The notes under the pieces were generated by a model. The model worked only from the letters and a program-made list of their open reading frames with translations. It ran no database searches and was not told the DNA's origin. From positions 1 through 5,435 of the forward strand of contig JAFAAL010000015.1 in assembly GCA_023426575.1 (NCBI GenBank): DNA of 5,435 bases, read 5' to 3'. The stretch's first letter is position 1. Each line of letters opens with the position of its first letter. Source of the stretch: Bacillota bacterium. GTDB lineage: Bacteria; Bacillota; Clostridia; Saccharofermentanales; DTU023. Of the stretch, positions 1 to 5,435 are shown one piece after another. Position numbers and translations under genes: made by a program.

Positions 1-1
1 T

Positions 2-205
2 GAGCTCGGCTTCGGCCAGACTTTTCTGCGCTGCCATCGCAGCTTCCTCGTCAACTTGGCCTACGTGCAAAAAATTCTCAAATCTGAGCTCGTCATGCAA
101 GATGGCCAGCGCATTCCGCTGGCTCGAAACCGCCGCCAAGAGCTGCTCGAAACTTATCTCAAGTTTCGCCAGACGCGCGCCACGGAGCGCCAGGGACTCA
201 AATGA
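2..205 (+). CDS. LytTR-family response regulator, C-terminal part (5' end outside window)
   Basis: The window opens inside this gene; 67 codons and the stop TGA (203-205) are visible. They encode the second half of a LytTR DNA-binding domain. The stretch FLRCHRSFLVNLAYV (visible residues 8-22) is the family's hallmark, followed by the short beta strands around DGQRIPLAR (34-42) and the final helix RRQELLETYLKF (44-55). LytTR domains bind paired short direct repeats in promoters and usually sit behind a phosphoreceiver domain, as in AgrA and ComE. The receiver domain would lie upstream of the window and is not seen. The stop overlaps the start of the histidine kinase as ATGA, so the two are very probably a cognate pair made by coupled translation. 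The last dozen residues, rich in Arg, Gln and Thr, are a short tail beyond the domain. A stand-alone LytTR protein without receiver cannot be excluded. Confidence 0.9.
   Translation, partial: ELGFGQTFLRCHRSFLVNLAYVQKILKSELVMQDGQRIPLARNRRQELLETYLKFRQTRATERQGLK
192..196 (+). promoter_or_regulatory. Ribosome binding site of the histidine kinase
   Basis: AGGGA lies five bases before the ATG at 202, inside the last codons of the regulator gene. It is a modest Shine-Dalgarno match. Together with the ATGA overlap it supports this start and points to translational coupling. Confidence 0.5.
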
Positions 206-1404
206 TCAGCGGACTGCTCCTCATCTTCTACCTTCTCGTGATCGGCCTGGGCGTCGAATTCTTGCCAGGCCGTGCCCAATACCTCACAGCGGGCCTCATC
301 GCACTCTCCCTCGCCATCACTGGCCACTTCTTAAACTGGCCCTGGCTCTTCCCGAGTCTCGGCATCGCAAGTCTCGCTCTGATCTTTCTCTTTTATGGAC
401 GAGCGCTGCGAGATCTTCGCTTCTTCACCCGCCCCTGGCAGCTCATCTTCCTCTGCACGGCCTGCTATGGCCTCCTCCACCTCTTGCCGCTGCGACTCGC
501 GATCAGCCTCGCGAGCCTCTTAACCCTCACTTTTCTCTGCCTATGCCTCGAGAAGATCAGCCCCTGGCCGCTGGCGCTCTACGCCCTCCAGCTCGCCCTC
601 TTCTACCAGATAAAGTCAGAGCGCCTCTTCATCGCCCTGCTCATCACGAGCTTTGCCCTCGTCTACAGCCTCACGAGCCTCGTTCGCCAGGTTCTCGTCC
701 GTCGCAGCCAGGCCGAACTCAGCCAGGCCCTCAGCGCTTACGCCGAAGAGGTCCAGGCCAGCCACCTCCAGATGCGTGCCTGGCGCCACGACTTCCACAA
801 CCACCTCCAGAGCATGCGCTTCTTTCTGCAAAACGGCCGCGAGCGTGAACTCGAACACTACCTCCGAGAGCTCGAGAGCGACCTCAGCAGCATCGACAGC
901 ATGGTCAAGAGCGGCCACCTCTCCCTGGACGCGATCCTCAATAGCAAGCTCACCCTGGCAAAAGCCTCAGACATAGCTCTCGACATCACGGTCTTCCCCT
1001 TACCTCAACTTACGATCTCCGACGTCGACCTCACCGCCCTCGTGGGAAATCTCCTCGACAATGCCATCGAGGCCAACGAGAAAATCTCCAAAGAGCAGCG
1101 CTTTATCCGTCTCTACCTCGACTGTCTCGGCGAGCAAATGTATCTTTCTATCCAAAATGCCGCCAAAGAAGATCTGAGCTTTGACGAGCGCCATTATATC
1201 TCGAACAAACGGGGCCGCCACGGCCTCGGCATGAAGCGGGTGGCGCTCCTGGTCGAGAAATATGATGGGATCTTAAATCTCAAAAATGAGGCGGGGATCT
1301 TTGCCGTCGAGTTGAGCTTTGCCCTGCCGGAGGGGGAGAGGGAGGGATCTCCGCCCTCTTTAGACCATTCGCGCCTTGAGGAGGACCACTCGCGCCCTAT
1401 CTGA
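202..1404 (+). CDS. Membrane sensor histidine kinase, AgrC/ComD-like (HPK10, GHKL ATPase)
   Basis: This 400-residue protein is likely the sensor partner of the upstream LytTR regulator. Residues 1-160 hold about seven hydrophobic segments (roughly 2-20, 27-43, 46-65, 79-97, 98-116, 121-136, 141-160) and no large extracellular domain, as in peptide-sensing AgrC and ComD kinases. A charged linker (about 165-190) leads to the phosphoacceptor motif WRHDFHNHLQ, with H196 the probable phosphorylated histidine. The ATP-binding domain shows the N box NLLDNAIEAN (283-292) and one glycine box RHGLGM (339-344). The usual second D-x-G-x-G box is not obvious, as is normal for this family. The fold should end near ELSFALP (370-376). 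A further 24 polar residues with a DHSRLEE/DHSRPI repeat form an unusual tail. The ligand is unknown; a secreted peptide is inferred from family and context. Start chosen by the ATGA overlap and the AGGGA site. Confidence 0.92.
   Translation: MISGLLLIFYLLVIGLGVEFLPGRAQYLTAGLIALSLAITGHFLNWPWLFPSLGIASLALIFLFYGRALRDLRFFTRPWQLIFLCTACYGLLHLLPLRLAISLASLLTLTFLCLCLEKISPWPLALYALQLALFYQIKSERLFIALLITSFALVYSLTSLVRQVLVRRSQAELSQALSAYAEEVQASHLQMRAWRHDFHNHLQSMRFFLQNGRERELEHYLRELESDLSSIDSMVKSGHLSLDAILNSKLTLAKASDIALDITVFPLPQLTISDVDLTALVGNLLDNAIEANEKISKEQRFIRLYLDCLGEQMYLSIQNAAKEDLSFDERHYISNKRGRHGLGMKRVALLVEKYDGILNLKNEAGIFAVELSFALPEGEREGSPPSLDHSRLEEDHSRPI
1337..1361 (+). other. GC-rich hairpin in a purine-rich tract at the 3' end of the kinase gene
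   Basis: AGAGGGAGG (1337-1345) can pair with CCGCCCTCT (1351-1359) through eight base pairs and one mismatch (A1343/G1353) around the loop GATCT. Two G-U pairs (1336/1360 and 1335/1361) can extend it. Only three T residues follow, so it is not a standard intrinsic terminator. It may act as an attenuator or RNA-stability element between regulatory and transport genes, or simply reflect the coding sequence. Confidence 0.35.
1363..1396 (+). repeat. In-frame 13-base direct repeat, 21-base period
   Basis: GACCATTCGCGCC (1363-1375) and GACCACTCGCGCC (1384-1396) differ at one base and lie 21 bases apart. They encode DHSRLEE followed by DHSRPI at the extreme C terminus of the kinase. A small in-frame tandem duplication is the simplest explanation. 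Confidence 0.6.
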
Positions 1405-1418
1405 GCTATGGCCTCTTC

Positions 1419-1435
1419 TCTCAGCTATCCTGAGA
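1419..1435 (+). other. Small stem-loop between kinase and first ABC gene
   Basis: TCTCAG (1419-1424) and CTGAGA (1430-1435) pair perfectly around a five-base loop, seven bases before the ribosome binding site of the next gene. There is no T tract. With a six-base-pair stem this could be chance; it could also shape access to the downstream start region. Confidence 0.25.
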
Positions 1436-1442
1436 TCAGTTG

Positions 1443-1448
1443 AGGAGG
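1443..1448 (+). promoter_or_regulatory. Ribosome binding site of the first ABC transporter gene
   Basis: AGGAGG is a full anti-Shine-Dalgarno match, four bases before the ATG at 1453. The spacing is on the short side but fixes the start. It suggests independent, strong initiation of the transporter genes compared with the weaker site before the kinase. Confidence 0.85.
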
Positions 1449-1452
1449 ACCT

Positions 1453-3276
1453 ATGCGCGAACATTTAAAAAATATCGGCCACCTGGCCAAGCTCTACCGC
1501 TCCATTCCTGAGACTCGGCTCCCAGCCTATCTCAGTTATCATCTGTCATTTATCGTCACAAGTCTTCTGACGACTGTGTTGGCGCTTCTGCTTCCCGCTC
1601 GGATCATCGATATCGTCACGAGGGGTGGCAGCATCCGCACAGTCATCATCCTTGCGGCACTGCTCGGCCTGATCGGCCTCGTGCACGCCTATCTCGAGCG
1701 GGCCAGGCTCTTCGGGGAAATGCTCCAGCGCGTCGCTCAGTTTCCAGAGGCGGCACTCTGGCTGATGAAGATGCCCGCTGAGCGCATGGAGGGATCCTAT
1801 GGGCAGGAGATGGCCAATCGTGTCTCGATGGCTCTCTATCGCGGCAATGATCTCGGCATCGAGGCTTACACCCGTGCCTTCTGGAATTTGCTTCTCCATC
1901 TCTTGCTCGCTGTGACGCTGCTCATTATCAGTGTCAGGCTCAGTCCTCTCTGGTTTTTCATTCTTCTCGTCCCCTCAGTGCTGAAGGAGTGGACGAAGCT
2001 CGACTATCATCGTCTGCGACAGGCCACCGATCAGGAATTCGTCAAACTCTACTACGAGCGGCGTCATCAAGAGAAGATGGCCTTTGCCAATGAGGCTGCG
2101 AAGGATATTCGCCTCTATCATCTGATCGACCTCTTCCGGGCCAAGCAAGACGAGCGCATCGAGCGCCAGATGAATCTGACCCGTGCGCTGCGCTCGAAGC
2201 TTCTGCGCTACGAGCTGGTCGGGGTGGCGATCTTTCTTATGAGAGATTGCCTGACGGTCTACCTTCTTGTCAGAGCGCTGAAAAATGGCCTCGCAGTCTC
2301 AGAATTCGTCTTCTATCTCGGGATGCTGCCCGTGGTGGCCCTCCATATCTCGCGAGCCTTCGAGGCAGTCTTCGACATTCAGGGAAATGGCGATGCCATC
2401 TCGGCTTATCTGAGTATTTATAAGGAGCCACTCTACGACGCCGGGAGCTATCCGGCATCCCTTCCCGCAGAGCCAGCTGAACTCGTCTTCGAGAATGTCT
2501 CCTATGCCTATAAGAGCAAGGAGGGCGAGCCGGAGGAGTCGAAGCAGGTGATTTCAAATCTCAGCTTCAGCCTCAAGGCCGGGGAAAAGCTGGCCCTCGT
2601 CGGAGCAAATGGGGCGGGCAAGACGACTCTCGCCAAGTTGGCCACAGGACTCCTCACGCCCGATTCAGGACGGATCACGATCGGGGGTGTCGACATCCAC
2701 GAGGTCAATCCCAGAGAGCGTTATGAGTATTGCACACTGGTCTTTCAGGACCTCTTTATCCTGGCGGCGAGTGTGGCGGAGAATGTGGCGGTGGAGGAGC
2801 GAGAGACTCTCGACCGCGAGCGGGTCCGCTGGGCTCTGGAGCACGCAGGTCTCTGGCCCTTTGTCGAGACCTTGCCCGAGGGGATAGATGCGATGCTGAC
2901 GACCTATGTCGATGAGTCTGGCGTCGAACTCTCAGGAGGGCAGAAGCAGAAGCTCCTGCTCGCCCGCGCCCTCTATAAGGGAGGTGAGCTGCTGATTCTC
3001 GACGAGCCAAGCGCGGCCCTCGATCCTTTGGCGGAGGCGGCTCTCTATCGTGAGTATCTCGATTTTGCTCGAGAGAAGAGCAGTATTTTTATCTCGCACC
3101 GCCTGTCCTCAACACAATTTTGTGATCGCATCTTCTTCCTCGAGGATGGCCAGATTGTTGAAAGAGGGGATCACGAGAGCCTGATGGCTCGCCGAGGGGC
3201 CTACTATGAGATGTTTGAGACCCAGGCAAAGTACTATAGAGAGGAGATTCAAGATGAAGAATACGAGGCACAATAA
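1453..3276 (+). CDS. ABC half-transporter, membrane domain fused to ATPase (first of pair)
   Basis: This 607-residue type IV exporter subunit has about six hydrophobic segments (around 27-50, 60-80, 143-163, 164-178, 255-275 and 280-300) followed by a complete ATPase domain. Visible motifs are A-loop Y353, Walker A GANGAGKTT (384-392, K390), Q-loop Q432, canonical signature LSGGQ (493-497), Walker B LLILDE (513-518, catalytic E518), D-loop AALD (521-524) and H-loop H549. There is no N-terminal C39 peptidase, so it cannot cleave a double-glycine leader. The ATPase half resembles lantibiotic-type exporters such as NisT in the style of its FQD, LDEPSAALDP and FISHRLSS stretches. An acidic/lysine-rich insert (about 354-364) follows the A-loop. 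The C terminus (ETQAKYYREE) matches that of the next gene, which it overlaps by 23 bases, suggesting a heterodimer. Substrate unknown: peptide export or antimicrobial efflux are both possible. Confidence 0.93.
   Translation: MREHLKNIGHLAKLYRSIPETRLPAYLSYHLSFIVTSLLTTVLALLLPARIIDIVTRGGSIRTVIILAALLGLIGLVHAYLERARLFGEMLQRVAQFPEAALWLMKMPAERMEGSYGQEMANRVSMALYRGNDLGIEAYTRAFWNLLLHLLLAVTLLIISVRLSPLWFFILLVPSVLKEWTKLDYHRLRQATDQEFVKLYYERRHQEKMAFANEAAKDIRLYHLIDLFRAKQDERIERQMNLTRALRSKLLRYELVGVAIFLMRDCLTVYLLVRALKNGLAVSEFVFYLGMLPVVALHISRAFEAVFDIQGNGDAISAYLSIYKEPLYDAGSYPASLPAEPAELVFENVSYAYKSKEGEPEESKQVISNLSFSLKAGEKLALVGANGAGKTTLAKLATGLLTPDSGRITIGGVDIHEVNPRERYEYCTLVFQDLFILAASVAENVAVEERETLDRERVRWALEHAGLWPFVETLPEGIDAMLTTYVDESGVELSGGQKQKLLLARALYKGGELLILDEPSAALDPLAEAALYREYLDFAREKSSIFISHRLSSTQFCDRIFFLEDGQIVERGDHESLMARRGAYYEMFETQAKYYREEIQDEEYEAQ
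3241..3246 (+). promoter_or_regulatory. Ribosome binding site deciding the start of the second ABC gene
   Basis: GAGGAG lies seven bases before the ATG at 3254, within the last codons of the preceding gene. The reading frame is open further upstream to an ATG at 3206, but that ATG has no comparable site and would add 16 residues unlike a transporter N terminus. The start at 3254 is therefore preferred. Confidence 0.8.
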
Positions 3277-5110
3277 GGCGAGGGAGCACGGCATCTACCG
3301 CTGGGTGCTCCTGAAAATTCACGAAATTTCCCCACATTGCATTCCGCTTCATCTCCTCGCCCTCCTCATCAACTTGATCGTCATCTACCTGCCGATCATT
3401 GGGATGCGCTACCTCCTGGCTGCTGTCCTAGAGAAAAACTGGACACAGCTCCTCATGCTCGCGGGCGGACTCTATATCAGTCTCTCAGCTCTCAAGGCGC
3501 TGCAGATCTTCTTAAACTACAAGCTCCATCTGATAGGACGGCGCATGAATGAAGTCCTGACAGGAGAGATGATGCTGCACTCTTTTGAAGTCGATTACGA
3601 GACTGTCACGAGTGGGGCGCAGAAAGAGGGCTTTCGCCAGGCGCTGATGAATATGTCCTATGAGATGGGCGATTTTAATACCTTTGTCCAGCGCATCATG
3701 GGCTCTCTGGAAAATCTCTTGAGCATCGCGCTCTCGCTCCTCATCACCGTCTTCCTGATCATGAGCGTCGCCACGAAAAGTCCAGAAAGTCCGCTGCTTG
3801 CCTGGGCTCTCAAGCCCTACGCCAGCCTGATGATAGCCATCTCAAGTCTCGTTCTCGGGCTCTCCTTGCAGATCTTCATGAGCCAGCGCGCCACCAAGAC
3901 GCAGCGCTCGTACTTTGAAAAACACGCCAAGGTGGAGGCGACCCTCTCCTATTACATCTTGCAGGTGGCGAGTGCCACGTCGCAATTTGGACTCTATCAG
4001 GCCTATGACATGCTGCCGATGCTCGGAGCGAGAATGCGGGAACGCAATCATGAGACGTCGAGATTCTTCTCCAAGCAGGATCATGCGACACGAATTTTCT
4101 CACTCTCGTATGCGGCCTTTTCCGCCGTCATGCTCATTACAGGCTATAGCCTCTCCGCGCTCAAAGCCCTCTACGGAGCTATTCCCGCTGCGGCGCTCAT
4201 CACCTACGCCCAGTCGTATATTCAGCTCAACACGGCGATCTCCGAGCTGATGGATCGCGCCGTCCACCTGAAAAATTCCAAGCCGTACTTTGCCGATATC
4301 AGAAGCTATATCGAGCTGGAGAACAAGCTCGCCACGGGCAGCATCCCCGTCGAGAAGAGGCGCGATCACAAGCTCCTCCTAGAACTAAAGGACGTCTCCT
4401 TCCACTATCCTGGCAGCGAGGAGCTCGTCTTGAAAAATATCAATCTGACACTAGACATGAATCGGCGCCACGCCCTGGTCGGGCCGAACGGAGCGGGTAA
4501 GAGCAGTCTGATCTATCTGATCTCGCGGCTCTATGAGCCGAGCTCGGGGCGCATCCTCTTAAATGGCGTCGATATACGTAAGTACGACTATGAGGAATAT
4601 CTCAGCCTCTTCTCCGTCGTCTTCCAGGACTTTCAAGTCTTTGCGATGTCGCTGAGAGAAAACGTTGCCTGCCGCGTCGGGGCAAGAGATGAGGCCGTAC
4701 AGCGGAGCCTCGCGCGCGCCGGCTTCCCCGCAGCGGCCCTCGAGAATGCAGGTCTCGAGGCGCCCGTCGTCGATGTCGTCAATGCGATGAAATATTTCTC
4801 AGGAGGCGAGCTCCAGAAAATTGCCATCGCCAGAGCGCTGTATAAGGACGGCAGCTTCGTCATCCTCGATGAGCCGACGGCAGCCCTGGATCCGAAGTCT
4901 GAGGCTGAAATCTACGAGCGCCTCCAGGAGATGATCGAGAACAAGACGACCATCTTCATCTCGCACCGCATGAGCTCCTGTCGCCTCTGCGAGGACATCA
5001 TCGTGCTGGACGAGGGAGAGATCGTGGAGCGGGGCAGCCACCAGCAGCTCATGGCCGAAGCAGGACTCTATAAGGAGATGTGGGAGGCTCAGGCTCAGTA
5101 TTACCGCTAG
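3254..5110 (+). CDS. ABC half-transporter, membrane domain fused to ATPase (second of pair)
   Basis: From the start at 3254 the protein is 618 residues, slightly longer than its partner. Hydrophobic segments lie near 29-58, 64-86, 150-172, 181-207, 282-303 and 305-325. The ATPase domain has A-loop Y385, Walker A GPNGAGKSS (410-418, K416), Q-loop Q458, Walker B FVILDE (535-540, catalytic E540), D-loop AALD (543-546) and H-loop H571. The signature is FSGGE (515-519) instead of LSGGQ, so the ATP site it completes with the partner's Walker A is mildly non-consensus. No C39 peptidase is present. Both proteins end in a related Y-x-E-M-x-E-x-QA-x-YYR pattern. The membrane domains look far apart in sequence, arguing for an old paralogous pair forming a heterodimer rather than a recent duplication. 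The 23-base overlap with the preceding gene implies coupled, balanced synthesis. Substrate cannot be read from the sequence. Confidence 0.93.
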   Translation: MKNTRHNKAREHGIYRWVLLKIHEISPHCIPLHLLALLINLIVIYLPIIGMRYLLAAVLEKNWTQLLMLAGGLYISLSALKALQIFLNYKLHLIGRRMNEVLTGEMMLHSFEVDYETVTSGAQKEGFRQALMNMSYEMGDFNTFVQRIMGSLENLLSIALSLLITVFLIMSVATKSPESPLLAWALKPYASLMIAISSLVLGLSLQIFMSQRATKTQRSYFEKHAKVEATLSYYILQVASATSQFGLYQAYDMLPMLGARMRERNHETSRFFSKQDHATRIFSLSYAAFSAVMLITGYSLSALKALYGAIPAAALITYAQSYIQLNTAISELMDRAVHLKNSKPYFADIRSYIELENKLATGSIPVEKRRDHKLLLELKDVSFHYPGSEELVLKNINLTLDMNRRHALVGPNGAGKSSLIYLISRLYEPSSGRILLNGVDIRKYDYEEYLSLFSVVFQDFQVFAMSLRENVACRVGARDEAVQRSLARAGFPAAALENAGLEAPVVDVVNAMKYFSGGELQKIAIARALYKDGSFVILDEPTAALDPKSEAEIYERLQEMIENKTTIFISHRMSSCRLCEDIIVLDEGEIVERGSHQQLMAEAGLYKEMWEAQAQYYR

Positions 5111-5115
5111 GATTC

Positions 5116-5138
5116 TGCTCTCAAATCTCAAGAGAGCA
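5116..5138 (+). terminator. Weak stem-loop just after the operon, possible terminator
   Basis: TGCTCTC (5116-5122) and GAGAGCA (5132-5138) form a seven-base-pair stem with a nine-base loop, starting six bases after the stop of the last transporter gene. The position suits the end of the operon, but no T tract follows. At best it is an atypical terminator or a 3'-end stabilising hairpin. Confidence 0.3.
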
Positions 5139-5156
5139 AGCCCATAGAATGAACAT

Positions 5157-5193
5157 TAGGATAATCTAGATTGGGATAATTCAGATTATCCTA
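5157..5193 (+). repeat. GGATAAT repeat cluster with nested inverted repeats in an AT-rich patch
   Basis: GGATAAT occurs at 5159-5165 and 5174-5180 on the plus strand (period 15) and at 5185-5191 on the minus strand. The outer arms form a perfect 11-base inverted repeat (5157-5167 with 5183-5193, loop of 15). The inner pair forms GGATAAT-TCAG-ATTATCC, a seven-base-pair stem with a four-base loop. A separate ten-base palindrome AATCTAGATT covers 5163-5172. The surrounding 60 bases (5141-5200) contain 18 G or C, far below the neighbouring genes. It could be an operator, a recombination end or a structured RNA. No T tract and no clear -35/-10 pair is seen. Confidence 0.7.
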
Positions 5194-5435
5194 TATGTAA
5201 AAGCAAGTGCTCTCTGCCAAGAGTCCTCTCTATGGGAGACGGACATCACAAATTCGTCTGAGGCCCTTTCACTTCTTTGAGAGCAAGGAATTTCTCAGGG
5301 GTATGGATAAGGAGGACATTGCCATCATCCACGCTGCGACCGGAGGTGTGGCGGAATATCTCTCCTATGTCGACCCCGAAAAGAGTCTTAAAGAAAATCT
5401 GATAGATCTCTTTTTGAGACCGAGTGGGAGGCTTT
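5186..5435 (+). pseudogene. C-terminal remnant of an AAA ATPase (ATPase_2/DUF234 type), cut by window end
   Basis: One frame, open from 5201 to the window end (78 codons), reads KQVLSAKSPLYGRRTSQ, then IRLRPFHFFESKEFL, ATGGVAEYLSY (residues 46-56 after the stop) and ENLIDLFLRPSGRL. These match, from memory of the family, the region after the Walker motifs in ATPase_2/DUF234-type bacterial and archaeal ATPases, where SPLYGRRT and TGGVPxYL are recurrent. The Walker A and B half that should precede it is absent: the stop of the ABC gene is under 90 bases away. The four codons before the TAA stop (5198-5200) read LSYM, and family members commonly continue as MEK, so the TAA may be a mutated GAA. 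GTG at 5207 and ATG at 5303 lack a suitable ribosome binding site. I therefore call it a truncated, probably dead gene; its 3' end is not visible. A shortened expressed protein is less likely. Confidence 0.72.

Noticed and set aside
102..848. Long plus-strand open frame of 248 codons overlapping the kinase gene
   Set aside because: Its product is a proline-, arginine- and leucine-rich string without domain motifs. It is a shifted-frame by-product of the CTC/GCC-rich codons of the kinase, whose own frame has clear motifs.
1405..1452. Internal promoter or LytTR binding repeats in the gap between kinase and first ABC gene
   Set aside because: The 48 bases hold no convincing -35/-10 pair and no pair of LytTR-type direct repeats at the usual spacing. 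Only a small hairpin and the ribosome binding site are visible.
1453..1600. N-terminal C39 peptidase domain in the first transporter
   Set aside because: Only about 26 residues precede the first membrane segment, with no Cys/His catalytic motif; a C39 domain needs roughly 130 to 150 residues.
3206..3253. Upstream ATG at 3206 as start of the second ABC gene
   Set aside because: It has no ribosome binding site, would extend the overlap to 71 bases and adds 16 residues unlike the partner's N terminus. GAGGAG sits at ideal spacing before 3254.
4799..5131. Minus-strand 110-codon open frame across the operon end
   Set aside because: Almost all of it lies antisense to the conserved ATPase domain, with no recognisable motif and no supporting ribosome binding site.
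5111..5200. Small precursor peptide gene after the transporters
   Set aside because: The only ATG with any length on the plus strand (5149-5151) reaches a stop after six codons. The minus strand gives an 11-codon frame without leader or core-peptide features.
5116..5285. Ten-base inverted repeat TGCTCTCAAA (5116-5125) / TTTGAGAGCA (5276-5285) as possible element ends
   Set aside because: The right arm lies inside codons of the ATPase remnant that fit the family, CTC/GAG words are abundant in this DNA, and there is no target duplication or transposase between the arms.

Overview
The window is a compact plus-strand operon of four genes, followed by an AT-rich junction and the remains of an unrelated gene. 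Base composition is moderately GC-rich, with heavy use of CTC/CTG leucine codons. LytTR response regulators paired with AgrC/ComD-like (HPK10) kinases and tandem ABC half-transporters are typical of Bacillota. I infer a moderately GC-rich Clostridia member, perhaps Lachnospiraceae-like. No marker gene in the window fixes the genus, so this is low confidence.

Layout: 2-205 is the 3' end of a LytTR-family response regulator. 202-1404 is a polytopic membrane histidine kinase joined to it by an ATGA stop/start overlap. After a 48-base gap with a strong ribosome binding site comes 1453-3276, an ABC half-transporter (six predicted membrane segments plus an ATPase domain). 3254-5110 is a second, divergent ABC half-transporter that overlaps the first by 23 bases. 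5111-5200 is an intergenic patch, AT-rich from about 5141, that holds a cluster of GGATAAT direct and inverted repeats. From about 5186 to the window end, one reading frame resembles the C-terminal half of AAA ATPases of the ATPase_2/DUF234 type, without the N-terminal nucleotide-binding half and with a stop codon inside the conserved region.

How the genes may work together (inference): the kinase would sense an extracellular, probably peptide, signal and phosphorylate the LytTR regulator. The two half-transporters would form a heterodimeric exporter that either secretes the signal or a related peptide, or removes an antimicrobial. Neither transporter has an N-terminal C39 peptidase domain, and no precursor peptide or maturation enzyme is visible here. 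If the cassette makes a peptide, its gene should lie upstream of the window or elsewhere. The truncated ATPase directly downstream suggests that the right edge of the cassette is a recombination junction.
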